Assembly: GCF_963676685.1 (NCBI RefSeq)
Contig: NC_092348.1
Coordinates: forward strand, 16,319,531-16,383,530
DNA: 64,000 bases
Direction of reading: 5' to 3'
Source: Mytilus edulis
Lineage: Eukaryota; Mollusca; Bivalvia; Mytilida; Mytilidae
Positions 22,226 through 33,516 of this stretch are shown one piece after another (within the stretch, counting starts at the first letter, position 1; every line of letters begins with the position of its first letter). Made by a program: the position numbers and the translations under genes. The notes under the pieces are model-generated. The model had not been told where the DNA came from. It searched no databases and worked only from the letters and a program-made list of their open reading frames with translations.

Positions 22226-23803
22226 TTATACGCCCGTCAAAATTTTGACGGGACGTATTATGGTATACAAATGTCCGGTGTCCGTCCGTCCGTCCGTCGT
22301 ACCGTCCGTCTGTCCGTCCGTCTGTCTGTCCGGCGTAAACATGTCGCACCGTAACTTGAGAACGACTTATCCAAATTTCATGAAACTTAATATAGTTGTT
22401 TCTTATGGTCAAATGATCTGTATACTTTTTGGTGAAAATAAGATTAAAACTTTTCGAGTTACGGCACTTTGTAACTAAAACAGGGGTGTGTTTTTTTCAC
22501 ATGTCGCACCGTATCTCAAAAACGATTCTTGATTATGGCTTAAAACTTTAAACACTTCTTAGTTATATTAATCTTAATATCTGTATACTTTTTGGTGATG
22601 ATTCAAAATTTTATTTTTGAGTTATTGAGTATTTTGTAAAAAAGGGGGAGGTTTTTTTTACATGTCGCACCATATCTCAAAAACGATTTATGATTATTGC
22701 TTAAAATTTTACACATGTCTTTGTTATATTAATCTTAAGATCTGTATACTTTTTGGTGATGATTCAAAATTTCATTTTTGAGTTATTGAGTATTTTGTAA
22801 AAAAGGGGGAGGTTTTTTTTTTACATGTTGTGCCGTATCTCAAAAACAGTTTATGATTATTGCTTAAAACTTTAAACACTTCTTTGTTATATTAATCTAG
22901 AGATCTGTATACTTTTTGGTGATGATTCAAAACTTTATTTTTGAGTTATTGAGTATTTTGTAAAAAAGGGGGAGGTTTTTTTTACATGTCGCGCCGTATC
23001 TCAAAATAATTTATGATTATTGCTTAAAACTTTACACACTTCTTTTTTATATTAATCTAAAGATCTGTATACTTTTTGGTTTTGATTCAAAATTTTATTT
23101 TAGTGATATTTAGTTTTTTGTAAAAAAAAAACAGGGTTGGGGGTTTCACATGTCCCGCCGTGTCTCAAAAACAATATATGGTTATTGCTTAAAACTTTCT
23201 CAGAAACTATTTATGATTATTGCTTAAAATTTTACACATGTCTTTGTTATATTAATCTTAAGATCTGAATACTTTTTGGTGATGATTCAAAATTTCATTT
23301 TTGAGTTATTGAGTATTTTGTAAAAAAGGGGGAGGTTTTTTTTTACATGTTGTGCCGTATCTCAAAAACAGTTTATGATTATTGCTTAAAACTTTAAACA
23401 CTTCTTTGTTATATTAATCTAGAGATCTGTATACTTTTTGGTGATGATTCAAAACTTTATTTTTGAGTTATTGAGTATTTTGTAAAAAAGGGGGAGGTTT
23501 TTTTTACATGTCGCGCCGTATCTCAAAAATAATTTATGATTATTGCTTAAAACTTTAGACACTTCTTTTTTATATTAATCTAAAGATCTGTATACTTTTT
23601 GGTTTTGATTCAAAATTTTATTTTAGTGATATTTAGTTTTTTGTAAAAAAAAAACAGGGTTGGGGGTTTCACATGTCCCGCCGTGTCTCAAAAACAATAT
23701 ATGGTTATTGCTTAAAACTTTCTCAGAAACTATTTATGATTATTGCATAAAACTTCCACACAAGACGTCGGGCGTATCATGCGCTCATGGCGCAGCTGTT
23801 TAT
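22226..23803 (+). mobile_element. Helentron-associated-like element (family B), ~160 bp core repeats
   Basis: Starts TTTATACG, then the perfect 20-base palindrome CCCGTCAAAATTTTGACGGG (22233-22252), then a GTCC/GTCT microsatellite (about 22271-22332). About nine core units follow, each opening ACATGTCGC-CCGTATCTCA (about 22338, 22499, 22660, 22823, 22983, 23148, 23347, 23505, 23672). The 3' end is GACGTCGGGCGTATCA and hairpin TGCGCTCATGGCGCA (23780-23794). ATACGCCC at the head is the complement of GGGCGTAT near the tail. A block of about 520 bp is duplicated inside the core. No protein. Confidence 0.65.
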
Positions 23804-24423
23804 TAGTATTGAGGATGCACTTTTCTCCAGTGTATGTGGTTATAACTGTTTCGTGATAGATTTTATGGTTGTATATTGGTCTTTTTTCCCGGAATTTTTA
23901 AAAGACACAATCACTTCTACTTTTAATGTTAGATGGCGTGTGAGCATAGACGTTCACAAAAACTAGCGTGCACTTTCATTATTACGGTTTGTGCGGTTAA
24001 TAGGAATGATACGATAGTGTTCCAACATCTTTGTTTGCCCTATTAAATCTGTCTGTCTAAATGAAAAGTCCCAACTCTCAGTTCTCCTTGTTTTGCAAGT
24101 GCCTGTTTTGTTCACTTCCTCATGATTTCATTTGCGTAGTACTAGTATATGTTTATACTAAGAGTAGTTGAGTCCCATTTGCACATTTCCCAACCAGATT
24201 CAACTTTTGTATCGTCGCCATTTACTATAGGAATTGTTATGACGTCGATGACCTCATAATTGGGATTTAAATCAAATTAGCATCACAGTAAGATGTCCAC
24301 TTTCACTATAAGTCAAACAACTTTGTGGAGCATGCAATAGTATTAATTCGAGTTTATCACATTTTTCGAGAAGGCTGCCGGCCGCGCTCCAGCGCATATA
24401 TTACTGGTGTCAGGTCAATAGTA
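23804..24423. other. Intergenic, no gene seen
   Basis: Mixed-composition sequence with a short GC-rich stretch near 24372-24395. No open frame or repeat was recognised. Confidence 0.4.
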
Positions 24424-24725
24424 GCCAGTACTTCGGTACTGGCATGAAAATACGGATTTTTTGTGTTATTAAAATTTGCTGTTACAAAATATTAGAAATT
24501 ATTATAAATTAAGGAATGTATCTCCCTCATGCAAATCTCTGATTCCTTTCAAGGATTTGGCTATACTTTTTGGACCTTTTGGATTATAGCTCTTCATCTT
24601 TTATATAAGCTTTGGATATCAAAGTTTTTGGCCACGAGCATCACTGAAGAGACATGAATTGTCGAAATGAACATCTGGTGCAAGAAAATTGGTACCGTTA
24701 ATTTTATCAATAACTATAGCAAAAT
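24424..24725 (+). repeat. Repeat family G, subfamily 2, left arm of an inverted pair
   Basis: Opens with a perfect stem GCCAGTAC-TTCG-GTACTGGC (24424-24443) and ends CAAGAAAATTGGTACCGTTA. The whole stretch is the complement of 26160-26460. Confidence 0.7.
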
Positions 24726-24924
24726 ACTGTGTACACGCAGTTAATGTTATCCGTAGAAAACCGAAAAATTTGCAAGTAAAATGCATCTAGTTGAATAAAT
24801 GGTGAAAACTATGATTGACCTAGATATTTTTACAACGTTTACACCGATGTTGAAAAGTAATTTATTAATAAATAATGGGAAAAGTCCTGCATATCTGGAC
24901 ATTTCGTCTCCGAGGGTATAACCA

Positions 24925-25205
24925 GCCCAGTAGTCAGCACTTCAGTGTTGACATGAATATCAAGCATGTGGTCATTTTAATAAATTTCCTGTTAACAAAA
25001 CGTTAAGTTTTTTGAAAAACTAATGATTTTCTTATGCCAGGCATAGATTACCTTAGCCGTATTTGGCATAGTTTTTTGGAGTTTTGATCTTCAATGCTCT
25101 TCAACTTTGTATTTGTTATTTTGAATTGAGCGTCACTGATGAGTCTAATGTAGACGAAACGCACGTTTGGCATACTAAATTATAATCCTGGTACCTTTGA
25201 GAACT
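24925..25205 (+). repeat. Repeat family G, subfamily 1
   Basis: Head hairpin AGTCAGCACTTCAGTGTTGAC, middle GATCTTCAATGCTCTTCAAC, and the diagnostic end GTCACTGATGAGTC, GTAGACGAAACGCACGTTTG, ATAATCCTGGTA. Shorter 3' pieces with CGAAACGCGCGT recur at 37405, 41155, 50188 and 54000. Confidence 0.6.
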
Positions 25206-26159
25206 ATTACAGCTTAAGTTGTCAGAGAGACGGTTTGAAAATTATTCATTTTTATATATAACGAATATTCAATGTTTTGCAAAGATAGAGAGCACAGCTT
25301 AAGTTTCATCAATCGTGTTTATCGTTGTACTAATCAGATTAGGTCGGTGTTAATGTGTTTTTCGGCTACTTTATGTATTAAAGTGGATTGGCTTTTTTTA
25401 CTATCACACTTCAATTTCCAGACCATATGGACAGCTACCTTGACTTTGAACGTCGATATCAATATGTAAAGAACTTCAAAGTTTGGCATTTCACGACACT
25501 TCCTGCAGAGCCTTTAAGTAGCCATTTTTGTATCTGGATAGAACTGACCGACACGTTGTTCTAAGTGATATTTATATATCTATGGATAATTAAATAGCGT
25601 TCAGTCCAAAAATACGCACGAAATCCTTATACTATATAACAATTTTTGTTATTGCTTCTGATAGAACTTGTGTGATTCTAATATATGCGTACGTTTTTGT
25701 GTTTTTAAGTCAATTTGGTGGACATGCTTTTGTCACCAATTGCATGTTAAAACAAGATCGACTTGTCTACTAGAGGGGTTTATAATATAAAATTCATTGT
25801 TTTATTCAGAAAAAAAAAGCATCACGTGATTTCACCTCGCAGGGGACATAAAAGTTTCATGTTTTCGAATAACCATGCTAACACGGTATGACTTGTTATC
25901 GTTATCAATATTCTTGAATAACACTATAAAAGGTATAATAATCAAAAAAGTTACATGTAGTCAATTGTTTACTTAGTGCTTGGAAATATTAACAGTTAAA
26001 ATCCATTTACAATGATTAAATCATGAGAACACTTCACCATAACAACGGCCTTCATCAGTATTATTATCCAATTTAAAAAATCAATCAATTGCCAGACGTG
26101 GTGGCATGTATATTTGACAATTTAACTTTTTTTCCCTCTGTTTTGTTCACGCATCGTTG
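25206..26159. other. Intergenic between inverted repeat arms, no gene seen
   Basis: AT-rich, with one 65-codon open frame (25272-25469) that shows no recognisable motif. It would form the loop of the inverted pair on either side. Confidence 0.4.
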
Positions 26160-26460
26160 TAATAAAATTAACGGTACCAATTTTCTTGCACCAGATGCGC
26201 ATTTCGACAAAACATGTCTCTTCAGTGATGCTCGTGGCCAAAATATTTGAAATCCAAAGATTATATAAAAGATGAAGAGCTATAATCCACAAGGTCCAAA
26301 AAGTATAGCCAAATCTGTGAAAGAAATCAGAGCTTTGCATGAGGGAGATACATTCCTTAATTTATAATAATTTATAATATTTTGTAACAGCAAATTTTAA
26401 TAACACAAAAAAATCCGTATTTTCATGCCAGTACCGAAGTACTTGCTACTGGGCTGGTGA
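26160..26460 (-). repeat. Repeat family G, subfamily 2, right arm of an inverted pair
   Basis: Reverse complement of 24424-24725 with scattered mismatches. The head hairpin is partly mutated. A further minus-strand 3' fragment of the same family lies at 26515-26600. Confidence 0.7.
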
Positions 26461-26559
26461 TAACCTCGGGGACTAATAGTTCAGCAGTAGAGGCATCGAC
26501 CCAGTGGTAGTAATACAATTAACGGTACCAATTTTCTTGCACCAGATGCGCATTTCGAC

Positions 26560-26770
26560 AATACATGTCTCTTCAGTGATGCTCGTGGCCAAAATGTAAT
26601 GGAATTTGATGCGACTGCCATACAAGTGCGAGGTTAAGCGCTACAAAACAAGGTTCAATCCACCATTTTCAGCATAAAAAAATGCCGGTACCAAGACAGG
26701 AATATGACAGATGTTATCCATTCGTTTGATGTGTTTAAGGTTTTGATTTTGCCATTTTATTAGGACTTAA
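26560..26770 (+). repeat. SINE-like repeat F
   Basis: Contains AATTTGATGCGACTGCC, then TAAGCGCTACAAAAC, AAGGTTCAATCCACC and TCCATTCGTTTGATGTGTTT. The GGTTCAATCC core resembles a tRNA B box, suggesting a tRNA-derived SINE. Confidence 0.55.
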
Positions 26771-26774
26771 ATCT

Positions 26775-27135
26775 GGAAATCAACTATGAGGGTCGGTTGA
26801 AAACAAAACGTTACGACAAAAGAGATGATTGTAACCATTTCATTTTGAAACCAAGAATTTCAAGTGGATTAGTTAAAGTCATCACTTTGTAAATTTTACG
26901 GACGCCATCACGAGTAGGTTGAACGTTTTTGGAGTAAACGTTATAAATACAGATGAAATCGGATAAGTTCCTTATGTTGTAACTACCATCCCCTTCCCTT
27001 TTCACGAATGTGACCTACCGAATTAGGCTATTTTCATGCTTTGTAATAACACGAGCAACACGACGGGTGTAATAAGTAAAACAGGATCTGCCTACCCTTC
27101 CGGAGCACCTGAAATCACCCCTAGTTTAGGTGGGG
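26775..27135 (+). repeat. Repeat family H
   Basis: Shares CCCTTTTCACGAATGTGACC, GAGCAACACGACGGGTG and CCGGAGCACCTGAAATCACC with 54400-54545, and its complement with 29985-30180. High-copy, decayed, of unknown class. Confidence 0.55.
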
Positions 27136-27139
27136 TTAG

Positions 27140-27420
27140 TGTTGTTGTTTTATTTGAGACATTTTGTCGGACATCGTTGTCAAAATGATATAATTTGATG
27201 CGCCTGTCGTTAAAGTGAGAGATTTAGCGCTATAAAACCAGGTTCAATCCATCATTTTCTACATTTGAAAATGTTTATACAAGTCAGGAATCTGATAGTT
27301 GTTGTCCATTCGTTTGATGTGTTTTATCATTTGATTTTGCCATTTGATTAGGGACATTCCGTTTTGAATTTTCCTAGGAGTTCAGTATTTTTGTGGTATG
27401 ACATTTTACATCCACAAAAA
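27140..27420 (+). repeat. SINE-like repeat F
   Basis: TTTGATGCGCCTGTCG, GCGCTATAAAACC, AGGTTCAATCCATC, TCCATTCGTTTGATGTGTTT and GGAGTTCAGTATTTTTGTGG appear in family order. It follows family H directly, as at 54545-55050 (with an S copy between). Confidence 0.6.
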
Positions 27421-27604
27421 TTAGGAAGACGAGAACCTGTATCTCTGAAATCCCATTATTGACACAATAATCATTTTGTTGTCAATTTGAACAAATTCGA
27501 GTTACATAACCAATGTGTTTCCTGCATGCAATTGTATGTCTAAGATTACAAATTGCACTTCTTTGAAATTGATTCATAAAAGTAAATAACACAAGTGATG
27601 CATT

Positions 27605-27712
27605 GAATTCATCTTTAATTTCAAAACCCAGCAAAAGACATCACTACGAGCATGTTAACATGAAACATGTTAGTTAAAATAGTCATATAAGAATCTGAGG
27701 ACAACGAATTGT
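27605..27712 (-). pseudogene. Duplicate of the C-terminal end of the B-box gene
   Basis: Matches the last ~100 bp of the gene at 27760 (TTTAATTTCAAAACCCAG, GTCATATAAGAATCTGAGGA) and is followed by the same downstream text GTATTCAAAGGTAGATAAC. It is a short tandem copy of the gene's end and 3' flank. It carries only the last codons. Confidence 0.7.
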
Positions 27713-27759
27713 ATTCAAAGGTAGATAACAAAAGCAGAACATAAATTTCATCTTTAATT

Positions 27760-29469
27760 TCAAAACCCAGTAAAAGTCATAACTACGATCATTCCTTGAA
27801 ATATTTTAGTAAAAAACGTCATATAAGAATCTGAGGACAATCCTCCACAGCTTATCCACATTCTCCCAAGAACGTCAATACACATAGACTCAGGACTATA
27901 CACGTGATAGTTTAATAAAGATACAAATGTTTTTAAAGCACCTGTTATATCTAAAATATGTAGAACTTTAGTATCGGTGTCTAACAAAACAATATTTCCG
28001 GTTGCTGTTACAGCGAGGCTATTCGGTTTGAACTGAAGTTTTGAGTTTATAGTTGTATTTCCCGTATACGACCACATAACCTTATTTGGATAGGCAAGCG
28101 ATAGAAGACGGCCGTGTTTGTATTCAGATGTCTTGTCTATTACATACAAATCATTGTTGATATTTGTTGTTGCTTTCACAGCATATGTTAATATTCGTTT
28201 CTGGTTATCATCGAATTCAAATGTATGCAATTTTTTCCCACTCGTCTCAATGATGAGTAGTTGCCTTACACTACTTGTTGACAGCTTATACGAAATTTCT
28301 TCACAAATACCAACAACTATCCTACCAGATTTTGTTATATGTAGTGGCAAGGCAATTAATGGCGAAAAATCTATGAAATCCTTTAAGTTACCGTCGTTCG
28401 CTAATGTTACAAGTTTTGATTGGCCAGAAAGGGATAAAATTACTTCTCCTTCGTGACTTTCGAGCATAGCTTCAACACTAAGATCTTTAACTTCTTTTCG
28501 TTGTTGAATTTCGCTTCCCAAATCCATTTTTCTCAAGCATGAGTATTTATCACTCACCCAAACTGACCCATCTTGGCAAGGCTGTATGTTATTGAAAATG
28601 GCTTTACTTCTGTAAGAATGAAGGACTTCCAATTGTACTGTATCCAAAACTTTTTCTAACGATCCAAACATTTCCGAAACTTGAGTTTGGTTAATTGAAC
28701 CACAATTTAGTTTTATTGGATTGATATCAATAACCCGATAAGTCTTTTCGGGCTCTGTCCAAGACTTAACACATTGTTCTGTTTGAATTACAGTTTTCAA
28801 GCTACCTGTATTGATAGCTAAATTAACTGATTCCAAATTCGAACTTACTTCTTTTTGTGCATTGACGTTTGTATGTTGTGCCTTTACTGTCGCTATGTTA
28901 ATTTCTTTAACTCGGTCTTCGAGAATTTCAAGTCTGGATTTGGTTTCAATCTCAATTGCCTTCTTTAACCTTTCTTCTTGTTCTAAAATAGTTGTCCTTA
29001 AATTTTCGTAAAAAGACTTGTTCGATTTTGTCCCCACACTAAGTTCTATTTCACTTGATAAATGGAAAGCCAAATCCTCCTTAAGTTTGTCCTGGTAGTA
29101 TTTTAAACTTTGAATTTTTTCCTCATATACGTCTTTCAAACCCTCGAAATAATGATCTTTGTGATTCTCAGAAAGACATAACGGACAGACTAACTGATTA
29201 CACTTCTTACAAAATATGCAAATCTTTTGTTCAGGATGTTCTTCACACAAAACAAAGAGATTTGGCTTAAACGAACCATCCTTCCCTATATCTTCTACCT
29301 TGATGACAGTATGTTCGTCAGCTGCCTTAAACTTTACATGTACTTTCCTTTTACATTTATCACACATCAAAAGTGAACATTCTTTGCATTTCCATCTTAT
29401 TTCTTTTTCATCTTCACACAAATGACATACACAAGGAATTTGCGCTTCTCCAAGATTTGACGTCGCCAT
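27760..29469 (-). CDS. B-box zinc finger, coiled-coil, beta-propeller protein (TRIM-like without RING)
   Basis: A single intronless frame of 569 residues with no RING finger. B-box 1 spans residues 15-53 (C15, C18, C28, C31, C36, C39, H44, H53). B-box 2 spans residues 75-106 (CEEH, CIFCKKC, CPLC, ENHKDH), with all zinc ligands present. Residues about 115-240 are charged and helical (EEERLKKAIEIETKSRLEIL) and probably form the dimerising coiled coil. Residues about 280-569 repeat short blade-like units (DGSVWVSDKYSCLRKM, LAVTATGNIVLLDTDTKVLH, MCIDVLGRMWISCGG) as in NHL/WD-type propellers. Such proteins act as binding scaffolds. Without RING a ubiquitin-ligase role cannot be assumed. The start MATSNLGEAQIP aligns with the paralogues at 39585 and 43574. 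The ligand is unknown. Confidence 0.85.
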   Translation of the reverse strand: MATSNLGEAQIPCVCHLCEDEKEIRWKCKECSLLMCDKCKRKVHVKFKAADEHTVIKVEDIGKDGSFKPNLFVLCEEHPEQKICIFCKKCNQLVCPLCLSENHKDHYFEGLKDVYEEKIQSLKYYQDKLKEDLAFHLSSEIELSVGTKSNKSFYENLRTTILEQEERLKKAIEIETKSRLEILEDRVKEINIATVKAQHTNVNAQKEVSSNLESVNLAINTGSLKTVIQTEQCVKSWTEPEKTYRVIDINPIKLNCGSINQTQVSEMFGSLEKVLDTVQLEVLHSYRSKAIFNNIQPCQDGSVWVSDKYSCLRKMDLGSEIQQRKEVKDLSVEAMLESHEGEVILSLSGQSKLVTLANDGNLKDFIDFSPLIALPLHITKSGRIVVGICEEISYKLSTSSVRQLLIIETSGKKLHTFEFDDNQKRILTYAVKATTNINNDLYVIDKTSEYKHGRLLSLAYPNKVMWSYTGNTTINSKLQFKPNSLAVTATGNIVLLDTDTKVLHILDITGALKTFVSLLNYHVYSPESMCIDVLGRMWISCGGLSSDSYMTFFTKIFQGMIVVMTFTGF

Positions 29470-29790
29470 TTTCAGTAAGCTAGATAAAATCGATTTGAGG
29501 AAATATTACGTGCTCCGTTACATGTAGTCGATAGATAACACTGGGGTTGTTTATTTTAATAATACACAGTAAAAACGTCATAACATAACAATGATTTTCA
29601 TTTGTTTAAATTTTACAAATCATTTATTTTTCACTGGAATTTATGATTGTATGCCCACAAATCGAATTTGTTGAAATTCTGTGGAGCGAAGTTTACTTGA
29701 TCCTCGATCAAGGCCTCTTTCAATTTAAACGAATATGTCAAGGGTGTTTGTCCCAGATTTTGATGTAAGAGTTGGTTATCAAAAAATAGA
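29470..29790 (-). promoter_or_regulatory. Putative promoter region shared with the paralogue at 43574
   Basis: The 5' flank resembles 43575-43870. TAGTCGATAGATAA stands at 29525-29538, 56 bp upstream of the start codon, and identically at 43618-43631, 44 bp upstream. A second shared block, AGGCCTC-TTCAATTT-AACGAATA, lies near 29710-29735 and 43819-43843. No clear TATA box was placed. Confidence 0.45.
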
Positions 29791-29984
29791 ATTACATAAT
29801 TGATCAATGTACAAATGATATGCTGAATTACTTTAAGTAACTTTAAACATGTGTAAAATTAAGAAAACATGATAAGTCTTATTAAAAATATAATCAATTA
29901 TAACATTTGTTGTATGCAAGGAGCATCTAAAATATTTTAGGGCCCCGTAATTCAAATCAAGAAGGTTGTGAAATTTTTTGAGAT

Positions 29985-30180
29985 ATCTTGAAATCAAAAG
30001 AGGAACAAAATATACCAGAGGGACAGTCAAACTCATAGATTGAAAATGAACTAACAACACCATGGCTAAAAATAAAAAGACAAACAGACACATGATTGTA
30101 CACAAGACACCATGTAAAAGACTAAGCTACACGAACCCCACCCAAAACTGGGGGTGATCTCAGGTGCTCCAAATCATGGA
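29985..30180 (-). repeat. Repeat family H, fragment
   Basis: Complement of the family H end: CACGAACCCCACCCAAAACT, GGGGTGATCTCAGGTGCTCC. It ends about 20 bp before the first unit of the chimeric array. Confidence 0.5.
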
Positions 30181-30580
30181 GGTCCTTAAATAGTTTAGAA
30201 TGTCCTTTCAGAACTTTTTTTATCCGATATCAATATGTCATTTTTTTATTTTTATATATAGAACTGAACCCTTTATTAAAAATCGTCGAAATTTTTGGAC
30301 ATCGGTGTTTGGAATATTTCTGATGCTGGGACGGTAGACTATAAAATCGGTATATTTTTACTGGAGTTCATTTTATACACAGAGTTTCGAAATATCTTCT
30401 GTCATCTGGAGCTACCAAAAACCATTTTTTTGCACAAATTTACTGAGAACTTTTGCTTCCGGAATATTTGGTATAATTTCCGCAATAGTCCTTAATAATG
30501 GGCTTTCAAATTTATTCGCTTAGTTTATGTTTACTTTGTTTTTGAGTGAGTTAAGTCATTACGATTTCAATTTTAAAGTT

Positions 30581-31305
30581 ATATCTAAAATATGTAGAAC
30601 TTTAGTATCGGTGTCTAATAAAACAATATTTCCGGTTGCAGTTACAGCGAGGCTATTCGGTTTGAAATGAAGTTTTTAGTTTCTAGTTGTATTTCCCGTA
30701 TACGTTCACATAACCTTATTTGGATAGGCAAGCGATAGAAGACGGCCGTGTTTGTATTTAGATGTCTTGTCTATTACATACAAATCATTGTTGATATTTG
30801 TTGTTGCTTTCACAGCATATGTTAATATTCGTTTCTGGTTATCACCGAATTCAAATGTATGCAATTTTTTCCACTCGCCTCAATGATGATAAGTTGCCTT
30901 ACACTGCTTGTTAACAGCTTATACGAAATTTCTTCACAAATTACCAACAACTATCCTGCCAGATTTTGTTATATGTAGTGGCAGGGCAATTAATGGCGAA
31001 AAATCTATGAAATCCTTTAAGTTACCGTCGTTCGCTAATGTTACAAGTTTTGATTGGCCAGAAATGGATAACATTACTTCTCCTTCGTGACTTTCGAGCA
31101 TAGCTTCAACACTAAGATCTTTAACTTCTTTTCGTTGTTGAATTTCGCTTCCCAAATCCATTTTTCTCAAGCATGAGTATTTATCACTCACCCAAACTGA
31201 CCCATCTTGGTAAGGCTGTATGTTATTGAAAATGGCTTTACTTCTGTGAAAATGAATGACTTCAAATTGGACTGTATCCGAAACTTCTTCGAACGATCCA
31301 AACAT
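30581..31305 (-). pseudogene. Propeller fragment 1 of the array
   Basis: Corresponds to about residues 267-508 of the gene at 27760. This copy keeps the sequence lost from fragments 2-4 near the QQRKEV region, and a 134-codon open frame survives at 30934-31338. It is probably the least altered unit. Confidence 0.8.
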
Positions 31306-31699
31306 GATCCTTTCAGAACTTATTTTATCGGATATCAATATGTCATTTTTTTTTATTTATATATATATAGAACTGAACCCTTTATTAAAAATCGTAGAAT
31401 TTTTTGGACATCGGCTTTTGGAATATTTCTGATGCTGGGACGGTAGACTATAACATCGGTATATTCTTACTGGAGTTCATTTTATACACAGAGTTTCGAA
31501 ATATCTTCTGTCATCTGGAGCTACCAAAAACCATTTTTTTGCACAAATTTACTGAGAACTTTTGCTTCCGGAATATTTGGTATAATTTCCGCAATAGTCT
31601 TTAATAATGGGCTTTCAAATTTATTCGCATAGTTTATCTTTACTTGTGTTTATTTTGTTTTTGAGTGAGTTTAGTCATTACAATTTCAATTTTAAAGTT

Positions 31700-32412
31700 A
31701 TATCTAAAATATGTAGAACTTTAGTATCGGTGTCTAATAAAACAATATTTCCGGTTGCAGTTACAGCGAGGCTATTCGGTTTGAAATGAAGTTTTGAGTT
31801 TCTAGTTGTATTTCCCGTATACGTTCACATAACCTTATTTGGATAGGCAAGCGATAGAAGACGGCCGTGTTTGTATTTAGATGTCTTGTCTATTACATAA
31901 AAATCATTGTTGATATTTGTTGTTGCTTTCACAGCATATGTTAATATTCTTTTCTAGTTTTCATCGAATTCAAATGTATGCAATTTTTTCCACTCGCCTC
32001 AATGATGATAAGTTGCCTTACACTGCTTGTTGACAGCTTATACGAAATTTCTTCACAAATTACCAACAACTATCCTACCAGATTTTGTTATATGTAGTGG
32101 CAGGGCAATTAATGGCGAAAAATCTATGAAATCCTTTAAGTTACCGTCGTTCGCTAATGTTACAAGTTTTGATTGGCCAGAAATGGATAAAATTACTTCT
32201 CCTTCGTGACTTTCGAGCATAGCTTCAACACTAAGATCTTTAACTTCTTTTCGTTGTTCTTAAATCCATTTTCTCAAGCATGAGTATTTATCACTCACCC
32301 AAACTGACCCATCTTGGCAAGGATGTATGTTATTGAAAATGGCTTTACTTCTGTGAAAATGAATGACTTCAAATTGGACTGTATCCGAAACTTCTTCGAA
32401 CGATCCAAACAT
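31700..32412 (-). pseudogene. Propeller fragment 2 of the array
   Basis: Same gene segment as fragment 1, with a deletion of about 14 bases near 32261 (TTCGTTGTTCTTAAATCC) that breaks the frame. The deletion is shared with fragments 3 and 4. Confidence 0.8.
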
Positions 32413-32803
32413 GATCCTTTCAGAACTTTTTTTTATCGGATATCAATATGTCATTTTTTAATTTTTATATATAGAACTGAACCCTTTATTAAAAATCGTC
32501 GAAATTTTTGGACATCGGCTTTTGGAATATTTCTGATGCTGGGACTGTAGGCTATAAAATCGGTATATTCTTACTGGAGTTCATTTTATACACAGAGTTT
32601 CGAAATATCTTCTGTCATCTGGAGCTACCAAAAACCATTTTTTTGCACAAATTTACTGAGAACTTTTGCTTCCGGAATATTTGGTATAATTTCCGCAATA
32701 GTCTTTAATAATGGGCTTTCAAATTTATTCGCATAGTTTATCTTTACTTGTGTTTATTTTGTTTTTGAGTGAGTTTAGTCATTACAATTTCAATTTTAAA
32801 GTT

Positions 32804-33516
32804 ATATCTAAAATATGTAGAACTTTAGTATCGGTGTCTAATAAAACAATATTTCCGGTTGCAGTTACAGCGAGGCTATTCGGTTTGAAATGAAGTTTTG
32901 AGTTTCTAGTTGTATTTCCCGTATACGTTCACATAACCTTATTTGGATAGGCAAGCGATAGAAGACGGCCGTGTTTGTATTTAGATGTCTTGTCTATTAC
33001 ATAAAAATCATTGTTGATATTTGTTGTTGCTTTCACAGCATATGTTAATATTCTTTTCTAGTTTTCATCGAATTCAAATGTATGCAATTTTTTCCACTCG
33101 CCTCAATGATGATAAGTTGCCTTACACTGCTTGTTGACAGCTTATACGAAATTTCTTCACAAATTACCAACAACTATCCTACCAGATTTTGTTATATGTA
33201 GTGGCAGGGCAATTAATGGCGAAAAATCTATGAAATCCTTTAAGTTACCGTCGTTCGCTAATGTTACAAGTTTTGATTGGCCAGAAATGGATAAAATTAC
33301 TTCTCCTTCGTGACTTTCGAGCATAGCTTCAACACTAAGATCTTTAACTTCTTTTCGTTGTTCTTAAATCCATTTTCTCAAGCATGAGTATTTATCACTC
33401 ACCCAAACTGACCCATCTTGGCAAGGATGTATGTTATTGAAAATGGCTTTACTTCTGTGAAAATGAATGACTTCAAATTGGACTGTATCCGAAACTTCTT
33501 CGAACGATCCAAACAT
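32804..33516 (-). pseudogene. Propeller fragment 3 of the array
   Basis: Reads almost identically to fragment 2 over its whole length, including the shared deletion near 33365. Recent amplification or gene conversion is inferred. Confidence 0.8.

Noticed and set aside
22218-22478. Open frames with RPSVVPSVCPSVCLS or DGRTDGR on opposite strands
   Set aside because: They read through the GTCC microsatellite and palindrome of the family B element. The repeats explain both frames.
24500-24720. Open frames over family G copies, including 26122-26340 (-)
   Set aside because: The same translated text appears in both arms of the inverted repeat, so it reflects the repeat and not a gene.
26620-26670. 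tRNA gene suggested by GGTTCAATCC
   Set aside because: Only the B-box-like word is present, with no cloverleaf or plausible anticodon arm. The sequence recurs as repeat F, so it is SINE-like.
28118-29425. Plus-strand open frames of 66-112 residues
   Set aside because: Antisense shadows of the intact B-box gene at 27760-29469.
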